A stretch of DNA of 34,336 bases from Gemmataceae bacterium (GCA_022842245.1 JALHPZ010000047.1:1-34336); one strand, 5' to 3'; shown: positions 13,545 through 22,362, counted from the first letter of the stretch. Notes: generated from the letters alone by a model not told the origin. Numbers and translations: made by a program.

Positions 13545-16500
13545 ATGCTCGACTCGTCCCGACCGTCGCGCGGACTCGCGGACCTCAGCATTCGCAATCC
13601 CGTCTTCGCCGTCATGCTCGCGGCGGCGATGCTCGTCTTCGGCTACCTCGGCTATTCCAGCATGGGCGTCAGCCAGTTCCCCGAAGTCGATTTCCCTGTC
13701 GTCTCCGTGGTGATCGCCCTCGAGGGAGCTTCGCCGGACGTGATGGATGGCGACGTGACGGACGTCGTCGAGGACGCCGTTTCGGGCGTCGAGGGCGTCG
13801 ACTACGTCGTCTCGCAGAGCTACCAGGGCGTCAGCCAGGTCAACATCTTCTTTCGCTTGGACCGCGACATCGACGTGGCGATGCAGGACGTGCAGAACGT
13901 CGTGAGCGCCGCCCGGCGGAAGTTGCCGCGCGAAATCGAACAGCCCGTCATCCTGAAGCTGAACCCGAACAACCTGCCGGTGCTCTGGATCACGCTGTCC
14001 AGTTCGAGCGTGTCGCACGGGAAGATCTGCGACTTCGCCGAGAAGGAGTTCAAGCAGGCGATCGCCGGCATCCAGGACGTCGGCGGCGTGCAGTTCGCCG
14101 GGCTGCGCGCCCGGAACGTGCGGATTTGGCTCGATACGAAAAAGATGTGGTCGTACAACCTGACGGCCGCGGAGATCCGCACGGCAATCCAGAGCCAGCA
14201 CCAGGAACTGCCAGCCGGTACGATCACCAGCCGAATGATCGAGGCCAACGTCCGCGCGATGGGCGAGGCCTATTCGATCGACGAGTTCAAACGCATCCTG
14301 ATCGCCCGGCGGAACGGCCAGGCGATCTACCTCGCGGACCTGACATCGAGCATCGAGGACGGCACGGAGGACGAACGCAGCGTCGCGCGGTACAACGGCC
14401 GGCCCGCCGTCGCCGTCGGCGTGCGCAAGGCGATCGGCGGCAACCTCGTGGCGGTCTGCGAGAACGTCAAGAAGGAACTGCCGCGCCTGAAGCGCATGGT
14501 CCCCGCCGGCATCGAGATGGACGTTCCGATCGACTACTCCGTCTTCGTCCGCGAGAACGTCGAGGAGATGAAACTCACGCTCGTGCTCGGCGTGCTACTC
14601 ACGGCGCTCGTCTGCTTCCTGTTCCTCGGCTCGCTCGGCACCACGATCAACGTCTGCCTGTCGATCCCCACGTCGCTCGTCGGCACGTTCTTCTTCGTGA
14701 ACTATGGGATGAAGCTGTTCGGCCATCCGCCGTTCACGATCAACCTGATGACCCTCCTGGCGCTCTCGCTGTCGGTCGGCGTCGTGGTCGACGACGCGAT
14801 CCTCGTGCTGGAGAACATCCACCGGCGGCGGGAGGAGGGCCTGTCGCGGGTGCGGGCCGCGCTGCTCGGCTCGCGCGAGATCAGCTTCGCCGCGGTCGCC
14901 GCCACGCTCTCGATCGTGGCGATCTTCCTGCCGGTCGCGTTCCTCTCCGGCACGGTCGGCCGGTTCTTCTTCCAGTTCGGAGTCACCGTCGGCGTGGCCG
15001 TGCTGCTCTCGCTCGTGTCGGCGCTGACGCTCACGCCGATGCTCTGCTCGCTGTTCCTTGACGTGCGGCACGGGTTCAAAGTCGCGATCCCGCGCCGGCG
15101 GAAGTGGACGCTCGGCCTCGTCTGCGGCGTGGTATTCGTCGGCCTGCTGTATGCGATCCGCTTCACGCTCGAGCAGATGCCGCTCTGGCGAAAGGAACAC
15201 GAGTTCCTCGAATCGGCACGATCGGTGTTGAATCTTACCGTGAGCCTGCCGGCGGCGTTTGTCCTCGGCTTTCTCCTCGCCACGCGCGGCCACCAACTGT
15301 ACGCCCTCATCGACAAGTTCTTCCTCACGCCGTTCTTCGTCTACCCCGTTGACCGCTTCATGCGGTTTCTCACGGCCGCGTACCTCGGACTGCTGCGGTT
15401 CTCTCTCCGCGTGCCGGCGCTTGTGCTGCTTATTGGCGCCGGCATTGGCGGCATCGCCGTCTGGATGCTCGCCAACGACGTGCTCGGCCGCGAGTTGATC
15501 CCCAGCGAGGACCAGAGCCGGTTCGTCGTGCATGTCGTCTGCCCCGTCGACTCGAACATCGAGCAGGTCAAGGAACTGCTCCGAGAGTGTGAGGAGCGTC
15601 TGTTGAACCGCGACGACGTCGCCGGCGTGCTGACCACGGCGGGCAGCGAAAACGGGCAGCTCATCTTCGAGGCCGACATCTTCGTGAACCTGATACCGAA
15701 GGAACGCCGGGCGAAGAATCAGAAGGCGATCATGAACGAGATCCGTGCCGAATTGCAGGCACTCGGCGACATCCGCGTCGTGATGCGCGACCTGTCGCAG
15801 GAGGGCTTCACGGCCCAGCGCGGCGACCCGATCGACTTCGCAATCCGCGGCGACTGGGGCGAACTGCCGCACCTCGCGAACACGATCATGGAGGAGATGC
15901 GCGCGAGCGGCTTAGTGGCGGACGTGGATTGCAACTACCGGCCCGGCAAGACGGAGCAGCGCGTCATCCCGAATCGCGTGAAACTCGGCCGATTGAACGT
16001 GCCGGTCGGCCGCGTGGCGGAGTCGCTCTCGCTGATGGTCGGCGGTCAGAAGATCGCGAAGTACACGGACAACGGCCGGCGGTACGACGTGCGGATCAAG
16101 CTCGCGGCCGGACAACGGGACGTGCCTGCGGACCTGGACAGCGTGCCGGTGCGCGTCGGCGTGGACAAGCTCGTGCCCCTGCGCGACGTGGTGGACTTGC
16201 AACCGCAGGCGACCCTGCCGGTGCTGAATCGCTTCCGGCACGGCCGCGCCATCGAGATCACCGCCACGCCGGCGGAGGGCGTGTCGCAGGGGGAGGCGGT
16301 GGCCGCCTGTCAGGCGATCGCGAAGCGCATCCTTCCGGGCGAGGATTACGAAACGGTGGAACTCGGCAATGCCTCGGCGATGCGCGAGACGATCGAGGGA
16401 CTGGTCTTCGCCCTCGCGCTCGGCATCGTCGTGGTCTACGGCATCCTCGCGGTGCAGTTCGCCTCGTTCGTCCATCCGTTCACGGTGCTGCTCGCGCTGC

Positions 16501-17048
16501 CCTTCGCCGCAACCGGGGCACTGGTCACTCTCTACCTCACGGGCGACACGCTCAACATGATGTCGCTCATCGGCATGATCCTGCTGACGGGACTCGTGAA
16601 GAAGAATTCGATCATCCTCGTGGACGCGGCGAACCGGCACCGGCTGGCGGGGTTGGTACCGGTCGACGCCGTACTGAGGGCCGGCAAGGATCGTCTGCGG
16701 CCGATCCTGATGACGAGCCTGGCGTGCGTGGCCGGGGCGGTGCCGGCGGCGATCGGCTTCGGCCCCGGCGCCGAGACGCGCGCCCCAATGGCCCGCGGCA
16801 TCATCGGCGGCATCGTGCTCAGCACGCTCGTGACGCTCGTGATGGTGCCGGTGTTCTACGTGCTGGTCGAGCGGTTCCGGGGGTGGTTCAAGTTCGCCGA
16901 GGAACCGGAATCGGCGAAGCCGGAGCAGATGACTTTACCCAATACGTCGATCAATGGAACGGTGCATGCCGTAGAACAACCGACGATTGGAGTCGGTGAG
17001 AATCGCAGTGAAATCCTTGTCCCCTCCCCCTCGAAGGGGGAGGGTTAG
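13545..17048 (+). CDS. RND efflux transporter (HAE1/AcrB type) with an extra membrane insertion
   Basis: 1167 aa, about 120 longer than typical AcrB. The first membrane segment (residues ~16-38) begins after IRNPVFAVMLAAAM. The proton-relay aspartates lie in VVVDDAILVLENI (Asp416, Asp417), matching AcrB Asp407/408; the matching lysine is in GLVKKNSIILVDA (Lys1019/1020). Periplasmic porter segments are present. After membrane helix 6, around residues 505-605, there is an additional Arg-rich stretch with two predicted helices (TLGLVCGVVFVGLLYAIRF; SLPAAFVLGFLLATRG). It exports small molecules using proton influx, normally with an adaptor and an outer-membrane channel; neither gene is adjacent. 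The last residues (VPSPSKGEG) and the stop are encoded by the repeat at 17022. Confidence 0.93.
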   Translation: MLDSSRPSRGLADLSIRNPVFAVMLAAAMLVFGYLGYSSMGVSQFPEVDFPVVSVVIALEGASPDVMDGDVTDVVEDAVSGVEGVDYVVSQSYQGVSQVNIFFRLDRDIDVAMQDVQNVVSAARRKLPREIEQPVILKLNPNNLPVLWITLSSSSVSHGKICDFAEKEFKQAIAGIQDVGGVQFAGLRARNVRIWLDTKKMWSYNLTAAEIRTAIQSQHQELPAGTITSRMIEANVRAMGEAYSIDEFKRILIARRNGQAIYLADLTSSIEDGTEDERSVARYNGRPAVAVGVRKAIGGNLVAVCENVKKELPRLKRMVPAGIEMDVPIDYSVFVRENVEEMKLTLVLGVLLTALVCFLFLGSLGTTINVCLSIPTSLVGTFFFVNYGMKLFGHPPFTINLMTLLALSLSVGVVVDDAILVLENIHRRREEGLSRVRAALLGSREISFAAVAATLSIVAIFLPVAFLSGTVGRFFFQFGVTVGVAVLLSLVSALTLTPMLCSLFLDVRHGFKVAIPRRRKWTLGLVCGVVFVGLLYAIRFTLEQMPLWRKEHEFLESARSVLNLTVSLPAAFVLGFLLATRGHQLYALIDKFFLTPFFVYPVDRFMRFLTAAYLGLLRFSLRVPALVLLIGAGIGGIAVWMLANDVLGRELIPSEDQSRFVVHVVCPVDSNIEQVKELLRECEERLLNRDDVAGVLTTAGSENGQLIFEADIFVNLIPKERRAKNQKAIMNEIRAELQALGDIRVVMRDLSQEGFTAQRGDPIDFAIRGDWGELPHLANTIMEEMRASGLVADVDCNYRPGKTEQRVIPNRVKLGRLNVPVGRVAESLSLMVGGQKIAKYTDNGRRYDVRIKLAAGQRDVPADLDSVPVRVGVDKLVPLRDVVDLQPQATLPVLNRFRHGRAIEITATPAEGVSQGEAVAACQAIAKRILPGEDYETVELGNASAMRETIEGLVFALALGIVVVYGILAVQFASFVHPFTVLLALPFAATGALVTLYLTGDTLNMMSLIGMILLTGLVKKNSIILVDAANRHRLAGLVPVDAVLRAGKDRLRPILMTSLACVAGAVPAAIGFGPGAETRAPMARGIIGGIVLSTLVTLVMVPVFYVLVERFRGWFKFAEEPESAKPEQMTLPNTSINGTVHAVEQPTIGVGENRSEILVPSPSKGEG

Positions 17049-17133
17049 GGTGGGGGTGACGGAGGTTGCAACCGCCCGAAGGATCGCGATCCCCGTCACC
17101 CCCACCCGGGCCCTCCCCCTTCGAGGGGGAGGG
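17022..17133. repeat. Paired inverted hairpin element (CCCTCCCCCT...AGGGGGAGGG)
   Basis: Each half is a perfect 10-bp hairpin with a 3-base loop (17022-17044 and 17111-17133). The two halves are reverse complements over about 40 bp, differing only where TAA/TTA replaces GGG/CCC. The ~30-bp centre is unique. The organisation is that of a BIME made from two facing REPs. It overlaps the last codons of the RND gene and its TAG stop (17046-17048). Confidence 0.8.
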
Positions 17134-17140
17134 AGAAAAA

Positions 17141-17218
17141 CCGGCGAACGGCGCGACGTCAGTCCGCCGGTTCTTGCCTTGAACCAACCACCGGCGGACT
17201 GACGTTGCGCCGTTCGCC
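17141..17218. repeat. Large inverted repeat upstream of the DUF6797 gene
   Basis: Left arm 17141-17172 (GGCGAACGGCGCGACGTCAG then TCCGCCGG) and right arm 17186-17218 are reverse complements with one mismatch over 28 bp. They are separated by about 15 bp (TTCTTGCC...GAACCAACC region). It would form a very stable RNA hairpin, whichever strand is read. It lies 15 bp before the next start codon. It may be a terminator for the upstream RND transcript or a dispersed repeat. Confidence 0.7.
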
Positions 17219-17233
17219 TTCAGGAACCTCCCC

Positions 17234-19606
17234 ATGCGAACGCTCCTCTCACTCTTCCTACTCCCGCTCGCGTCCTTCGCGGCCGATCCGCCGAAGCCCG
17301 CGCCGCCGCTCGTCGCGCCGATCAACATCGACGATTGGACGCCTCGCCCGGCCATCGGCAAAGGCGAGCCGTACGAGCGCATGAAGGACCCGGAGTGGGA
17401 CGACAAGCGATTTCAACTGACGGACACCGGCCCCGTCTTGAATTGCAGCTTCCGCTACCCGGTCGGCAAAGATCAGCACATGGCCTACAAGGCGACCGTC
17501 ATTAAACTCGACGGCGGCAAAGCCGGCGTCGCATTCGACCGGAACACGATGCGCACGGTCGCGGGCTGGACTGGTGGGTACGTCAACATTAGCGCTCGGC
17601 GCTTCGGTCTGCTCAACACGCCCACTCCGAACGGGACGATGGCCTTTTCGCTGCCGGCAGGACCGGGTTGGGCCGACGCGAACGGCAAGTGGGACTCGGG
17701 TATGAAGCGGTACACCGCCCCGCTGCCGAAGGAGTGGGTAAAGTACCGGGGCACATACGTCAACGGTGACCGCGTGGTACTCAAGTACACTGTCGGAGAA
17801 ACCGAAGTCCTTGAATCCTTCGAGACGAAAGAAGTCGATCGATTGACTGTGCTGGTGCGGACCATGGAAGTCGATTCCTCCATTCGGACCCTCTCGACCG
17901 CAACGGCATACTCCTTGCGCAATTCCGGTGCGCCTGGACTGGGTGTGGCTGGTAATTTCGGTGCGATGACATACCTCTGGCTCGACGACAAGCATCGGCT
18001 TGATATCGGTTGTGTTTCAAAATCCAGTATTCGCTGGGAGGACGCTGGGAAACCCAACGAATTCACCGACCTGCGAACAACTTTCAAAGTCGTGCAGCAA
18101 TCCCAAGTCCATCAGATCTTGTACGCTCTACATGGGTTGGACGCTCCTGCCGCGAACGTATTTGAACGATTCCTTGAAAAACAGCAGCCCGCTGGTCCGC
18201 TGAAGCCCTTCACCAAACCCGGCCCCCCGCGCTGGGGCAAGCCCCTCGTCACAAAGCTCGTGCGCGGCAGCGCCGATGGCCCGCTCGCCGTCGACACGCT
18301 CACGCTCCCCTACGACAACCCGTTCAAGGCCCTCTTCTTCTGCACGGCAGTCGATTTCCTCCCCGATCAGCGGATCGTAGTCTCCACCGCGCACGGCGAC
18401 GTCTGGCTCGTCCGCGTCGACGAGGCGAAGGACCAATGCCACTGGCAGCGCTTCGCCACCGGTCTCTACCAGCCGCTCGGCCTCAAAGTGGTCGACGGCA
18501 AGATCCACGTACTCGAGCGCGGCCAGCTCACGCGGCTCCACGACAACAACGACGACGGCGAGGCCGACTACTACGAGTGCGTCAACAACGACTGGCACTG
18601 CTCCGGCGGCGAACACAGCTACGATACCAGCCTCGAAACCGATCCGCAGGGGAACTTCTACTTCCACAAGACCGGCGACACCGACACGCCGACCGGCGGC
18701 ACCCTCATGCGAATCCTCAAGGACGGCAGCAAGGCCGAAGTGTTTTGCACCGGCTTCCGCCACCCGATCGGCCTCGGCATCTCGCCGACGGGGATCATCA
18801 CCGGGGCCGACCAGGAAGGCAACTGGATGCCCGCGACGCGGATCGACCAGTACAAGCAGGGCGGCTTCTACGGCGACATGCGGGCCCACCACCGCGCGAC
18901 GCCGCCGAAGACGTACGACGAACCGCTCTGCTGGCTGCCGCGCGAAGTGGACAACTCGGCCGGCGGCCAGGTCTGGGTGCCGAAGGACGACCACTGGGGC
19001 GTGCTCGCCGGGCTGCCGCTGCACTTCAGCTACGGACGCTGCAAGGTGTACGTATTGCTTCGCCAGGAGATCGGTCACAAGGTGCAGGGTGGCGTTGCGG
19101 AACTGCCGGTACGGTTCCTGAGTGGCTCGCGAACGGGCCGGTTCCACCCGAAGGACGGCAGCCTCTACGTCGTCGGCCTCAACGGCTGGCAGACGGCCGC
19201 GAAGGCGGATGGCAGCCTCCAGCGCATGCGCCTCACCGGTAAACCGCTCGACTTGCCGGTGAAAATGGAGGTCGTGCCGAATGGCGTGAAGCTGACGTTC
19301 TCGCGCGAAATGGATGCAAAGACCGCAGATGTTCCCGCCAATTACCGCGCCGCATGGTGGAACTACCGCTGGAGCGGCGAGTATGGCTCGAAACGCTGGA
19401 AAGTGTCCGACCCTAAGGTCGAAGGCCAGGACGATGTACCCATCGAAAGCGCCAAACTTGTCGACGCGAAGACTGTCCTTGTTAGACTGAAGGGCGGCTC
19501 GAAGCCGGCGATGTCCATGCAACTGGGCTACAATCTGAAAACTGCGGATTCGAAGCCGATAGCGGGATCCGTCTTCCTGACGATCCACGCGACAGGGAAG
19601 TACTGA
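17234..19606 (+). CDS. DUF6797 / glucose-sorbosone dehydrogenase-like propeller protein, secreted
   Basis: 790 aa with a short signal peptide (MRTLLSLFLLPLASFAAD). The N-terminal region (~35-330) has the DUF6797 pattern (YKATVIKLDGGKAGVAFDRN, VAGWTGGYVNISARRFGL, a YVNGDRVVLKYTVG strand). From ~345 to ~690 lies a beta-propeller typical of PQQ or glucose/sorbosone dehydrogenase-like proteins (LYQPLGLKVVDGKIHVLERG, HDNNDDGEADYYECVNNDW, GFRHPIGLGISPTG, PRYVDN-type PREVDNSAGGQVW). The C-terminal ~100 residues form a beta domain. No heme motif is present, unlike many relatives fused to cytochrome c. Codons from about 17,780 to 18,180 end more often in A or T than the flanks. AGGAAC sits close before the ATG. 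Confidence 0.8.
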   Translation: MRTLLSLFLLPLASFAADPPKPAPPLVAPINIDDWTPRPAIGKGEPYERMKDPEWDDKRFQLTDTGPVLNCSFRYPVGKDQHMAYKATVIKLDGGKAGVAFDRNTMRTVAGWTGGYVNISARRFGLLNTPTPNGTMAFSLPAGPGWADANGKWDSGMKRYTAPLPKEWVKYRGTYVNGDRVVLKYTVGETEVLESFETKEVDRLTVLVRTMEVDSSIRTLSTATAYSLRNSGAPGLGVAGNFGAMTYLWLDDKHRLDIGCVSKSSIRWEDAGKPNEFTDLRTTFKVVQQSQVHQILYALHGLDAPAANVFERFLEKQQPAGPLKPFTKPGPPRWGKPLVTKLVRGSADGPLAVDTLTLPYDNPFKALFFCTAVDFLPDQRIVVSTAHGDVWLVRVDEAKDQCHWQRFATGLYQPLGLKVVDGKIHVLERGQLTRLHDNNDDGEADYYECVNNDWHCSGGEHSYDTSLETDPQGNFYFHKTGDTDTPTGGTLMRILKDGSKAEVFCTGFRHPIGLGISPTGIITGADQEGNWMPATRIDQYKQGGFYGDMRAHHRATPPKTYDEPLCWLPREVDNSAGGQVWVPKDDHWGVLAGLPLHFSYGRCKVYVLLRQEIGHKVQGGVAELPVRFLSGSRTGRFHPKDGSLYVVGLNGWQTAAKADGSLQRMRLTGKPLDLPVKMEVVPNGVKLTFSREMDAKTADVPANYRAAWWNYRWSGEYGSKRWKVSDPKVEGQDDVPIESAKLVDAKTVLVRLKGGSKPAMSMQLGYNLKTADSKPIAGSVFLTIHATGKY

Positions 19607-20094
19607 TGCTTCTCCGCCGTTTCCTTGTCCTGCAATCGCTCCTGTTGTGGCAGGGCGGGTTCCTGTTCTACGCCCTCGTCGTTGTGCCGGTTGGCACCGA
19701 CTTCCTCGGCTCGGCGACGCAACAGGGGTTCGTTACGCAGCGCGTCACGCTCTGGCTGAACCGGATCGGCTGGTTCGCGCTGGCGGTCTTCGCGATGGAC
19801 TCGCTCGCAACCGCGCCGCGCCGTCGGCTCCGTTTTTGGCTCGTTGTTCTGGCAACCCTCCTGAATGCGCTTCTCACCTTTTGGCTCCACGGCGCGCTTA
19901 CCGAACGACTCGACTTCGACGAACACCGCCTCCGCGAACGCGACGGCTTCTACGGCCTGCATCGCTGGTATCTCCTTCTCTCGACCATACAGTGGCTCGC
20001 GATGTTCGCCTATTCCGTCGCCACGCTTTCCGCCTGGCGCGCCCACGACGGGCACCCCGGCGCGGCCCTCCGCTGGCTCTTCAACCGCAAATGA
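19606..20094 (+). CDS. Four-helix membrane protein of unknown function
   Basis: 162 aa. The ATG overlaps the preceding TGA (TGATG), so it is translationally coupled to the DUF6797 gene. Four hydrophobic segments are visible: about residues 10-27 (SLLLWQGGFLFYALVVVP), 52-67, 78-95 and 120-141. Between the last two, GALTERLDFDEHRLRERDGF is a charged loop. No enzyme motif is seen. The coupled layout suggests that it works with or beside the exported propeller protein. I recognise no named family. Confidence 0.75.
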   Translation: MLLRRFLVLQSLLLWQGGFLFYALVVVPVGTDFLGSATQQGFVTQRVTLWLNRIGWFALAVFAMDSLATAPRRRLRFWLVVLATLLNALLTFWLHGALTERLDFDEHRLRERDGFYGLHRWYLLLSTIQWLAMFAYSVATLSAWRAHDGHPGAALRWLFNRK

Positions 20095-20169
20095 CCGCTC
20101 GTGAAAGCTTCGCGAAATCGACAGGTATTCCTACCGTGGCACGCCGACACCAGTCGCCGTGCGTACACT

Positions 20170-20186
20170 ATGGGGGTCGCCCCCAT
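20170..20186 (+). promoter_or_regulatory. Perfect hairpin in the 5' leader of the YceI gene
   Basis: ATGGGGG-TCG-CCCCCAT is a perfect 7-bp, G/C-rich stem. It lies 28 bp before the YceI start and 16 bp before its Shine-Dalgarno (AGGAG at 20203). It could be a terminator of the upstream operon, although no U-tract follows, or an mRNA-stabilising leader structure. Confidence 0.4.
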
Positions 20187-20214
20187 CATGTCGTTCCATT
20201 CCAGGAGTTCGCGA

Positions 20215-20739
20215 ATGAATCGGTTCCTGTCCGCCGTGGCCGCCGCCCTGCTCGCCATCGCCCCGTCCGTCGCCGCCGACAAATACAAGCTCGACGGCGA
20301 GAACACCACCATCGAATTCACCGGCACCAAGAAGGACGGCAAGCACACCGGCGGATTCAAGAAGCTGGAAGGCACCGTCACCAACGACGGCAGCTGGAAG
20401 ATCGACGTGACCATCGATACGACCTCGCTCCACTCCGACAACGCCATGCTCACGAACCACCTCAAGAATGGCGATTTCTTTGGCGTCAAGGACCACCCGA
20501 CGGCGAAGTTCGTCACCACGAAAATCGAGAAGGGCGACAAGGGCTTTACCGTCACCGGCAAGTTCACGCTGCTCGGCAAGGAGAAGGAGATCAGCTTCCC
20601 GGCCGAAATCAAGACGGGCGAGACGTTCGAGCTAAAGGCCGAGTTCAAGATCGACCGCACGGACTACGGCATGACGTACGGTCAAGGCAAAGTCGACAAC
20701 GAAGTCGCGATAAAAGTTGAAGTGAAAGCGAAGAAGTAA
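20215..20739 (+). CDS. YceI family protein, secreted lipocalin-like
   Basis: 174 aa. The start at 20215 has AGGAG seven bases upstream and gives a clean signal peptide (MNRFLSAVAAALLAIAPSVA). The mature part is a YceI barrel: YKLDGENTTIEFTGTKKDGK at the start, GSWKIDVTIDTTSLHSDNAM, LKNGDFFGVKDHPTAKF (the conserved FFDv..yPta region) and DYGMTYGQGKVDNEVAIKV at the end. YceI proteins bind isoprenoid-like lipids such as polyprenyl quinone precursors in the periplasm. A membrane-protein gene starts 3 bp after its stop, so they are probably co-transcribed. Confidence 0.93.
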   Translation: MNRFLSAVAAALLAIAPSVAADKYKLDGENTTIEFTGTKKDGKHTGGFKKLEGTVTNDGSWKIDVTIDTTSLHSDNAMLTNHLKNGDFFGVKDHPTAKFVTTKIEKGDKGFTVTGKFTLLGKEKEISFPAEIKTGETFELKAEFKIDRTDYGMTYGQGKVDNEVAIKVEVKAKK

Positions 20740-20742
20740 GCC

Positions 20743-21603
20743 ATGCCGCTGCCGCCGACACCGATGGTGCTGGAGGCCCTGCGGGAGACCGTGGGGCCGC
20801 CGTTCGCCGTCGGCGTCGTCGTTCTCGTCGCCGCGCGATGGATATTCGGCAAAAAGTCGATCCCGTTCGCAGCGTTCGTCGGGTTCGCCGCGGCGTTTGC
20901 GGTTGGGAATCTCACTTCGCAATTCAATTCCGATTGGTGGCCGTCCACCGCGCGGGCGTCGTGGCTGCCGTGGCTGGCGATCGCCGGGGCCGTGGCGGGC
21001 CTGGTGGCGCGGCGGTGGGCGATCGCGGGCGCCGTTTTGTGGGCGGCAGTGGGTGCAATAGCCGTTACTCGTATCCTCGCGAAGGACTACTACGCGTCAC
21101 CGGAGTGGGCGGTGCCGGCGTTCGTGCTGTTGCCGGGAGCGGTCGGGTTCGGGCTGATGAAACTGGATGCGAAGCGGCCGAGCTTTGCCGTGCCATTCCT
21201 GATGGGCTGCGCGTTGATGTCCGCAGGCGCCGTCGCGATCCACGCACACTCGAAGAGCCTTTTGGACGCCGCCACGCTGGGCGGGATGTGCCTGTTCGGC
21301 TTCGCGGTCGTCGCGGCTTTCGGTGGGCTGGAAACCGGCAGCGTGTTGCCCGGCACGGCGATCCTGCTGACGGGGACGGCATTCGCGTCGTTTCACGAAA
21401 CATTCGCCGAGATTCCGACCGCGGCGTTCGTGCTGCCGGCCGCCGCGCCGTTGCTCTCGCTCATCGGCCATGTGCCGGCCGTCGATCGGTTATGCCCGAA
21501 ACGACGACTCGCGATCGTGCTGCTTCCTGCGCTGGTCGCGATGGCCGTCGGCGTCGCGCTGGCGATGCGGGCTGCGCCGCTCAATTTTGATGATCCAATC
21601 TGA
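20743..21603 (+). CDS. Polytopic membrane protein of unknown function
   Basis: 286 aa, strongly hydrophobic, with about nine predicted membrane segments from residue ~20 to the C-terminus (for example PFAVGVVVLVAARWIF, PWLAIAGAVAGLVARR, AIVLLPALVAMAVGVALAMR). Loops are short and no signature motif is visible. It starts 3 bp after the YceI stop and is convergent with kdsB; the two stops lie 3 bp apart. The role is not predictable; co-transcription with YceI suggests an envelope function. Confidence 0.7.
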   Translation: MPLPPTPMVLEALRETVGPPFAVGVVVLVAARWIFGKKSIPFAAFVGFAAAFAVGNLTSQFNSDWWPSTARASWLPWLAIAGAVAGLVARRWAIAGAVLWAAVGAIAVTRILAKDYYASPEWAVPAFVLLPGAVGFGLMKLDAKRPSFAVPFLMGCALMSAGAVAIHAHSKSLLDAATLGGMCLFGFAVVAAFGGLETGSVLPGTAILLTGTAFASFHETFAEIPTAAFVLPAAAPLLSLIGHVPAVDRLCPKRRLAIVLLPALVAMAVGVALAMRAAPLNFDDPI

Positions 21604-21606
21604 GCT

Positions 21607-22362
21607 TCACGCCGCGACTCGTCGTGTCTGATCTCGCCACGAGGCCACGAAGGCGGCATAGTCGGCCGGCGTGTCGACGCCCCGATGTGCCTCTGGTACC
21701 GTATCGAGTCGGATCGTACCACCTGCGGCGAGCATGCGGAGTTGTTCGAGCTTCTCGAATTGTTCAAGCGGGTGCGGCGGGGAGTTCGCCATGCGGAGTA
21801 GCGCATCCCGTCGATAGGAGTAGACGCCGAGATGCAGCAGGAACCGACCTGAGGCGAAGTCGGGTTCGCCATCGCGGACGAAGGGGATCGGCGAACGGCT
21901 GAAGTAAAGCGCCCGCCCGTCGTCGGAGCCAACGACCTTCACGCAGTTCGGATTCTCGTAGGTGGCACGGTCGCGGATGGGCGTGGCGAGTGTCGCCATG
22001 CTGGCCACGCCGTCGGTCATGAGGTCGATGAGCCGTTCGATGGCGCGCGGATCGAACTGCGGTTCGTCCCCTTGCAGGTTCACGAAGAGGTCTGTTGTCG
22101 GCAGCCCGGCGGCGACCTCGGCGATGCGGTCGGTGCCGCTGGCGTGATCGGCTCGCGTCATGATGGCTTCGCCGCCGAAAGAGCATACCGCGTCGTAGAT
22201 CCGATTATCGTCGGTCGCAATCAGCACACGGTCGGCGTTGCGGACTTCCTTCGCCCGCTCGTGGACATGTTCGATCAGGTATTTCCCGGTCTCGCGCAGG
22301 AGCGGCTTGCCCGGCAGGCGGACGGACGCGAAACGAGCAGGGATGACGATGGCAGTGGACAC
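21607..22362 (-). CDS. kdsB: 3-deoxy-manno-octulosonate cytidylyltransferase (CMP-Kdo synthetase)
   Basis: 251 aa, the usual length. The start is a GTG at 22362, which gives the standard N-terminus STAIVIPARFASVRLPGKPL, the CTP-binding loop. Other family features are VLIATDDNRIYDAVCSFGG, HASGTDRIAEVA, LFVNLQGDEP, YFSRSPIPFVRDG, the HLGVYSYRRDALLRM segment and the terminal VDTPADY motif. It activates Kdo as CMP-Kdo for lipid A core assembly in the cytoplasm. Its presence indicates lipopolysaccharide-like lipid in this diderm. A small HTH gene lies 50 bp upstream on the same strand and may be co-transcribed. No other Kdo genes are in the window. Confidence 0.95.
   Translation of the reverse strand: MSTAIVIPARFASVRLPGKPLLRETGKYLIEHVHERAKEVRNADRVLIATDDNRIYDAVCSFGGEAIMTRADHASGTDRIAEVAAGLPTTDLFVNLQGDEPQFDPRAIERLIDLMTDGVASMATLATPIRDRATYENPNCVKVVGSDDGRALYFSRSPIPFVRDGEPDFASGRFLLHLGVYSYRRDALLRMANSPPHPLEQFEKLEQLRMLAAGGTIRLDTVPEAHRGVDTPADYAAFVASWRDQTRRVAA

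Noticed and set aside
18128..19588. Minus-strand open frame (486 codons) opposite the DUF6797 gene
   Set aside because: It is a repetitive Val/Ala/Arg/Glu composition caused by high third-position GC on the other strand.
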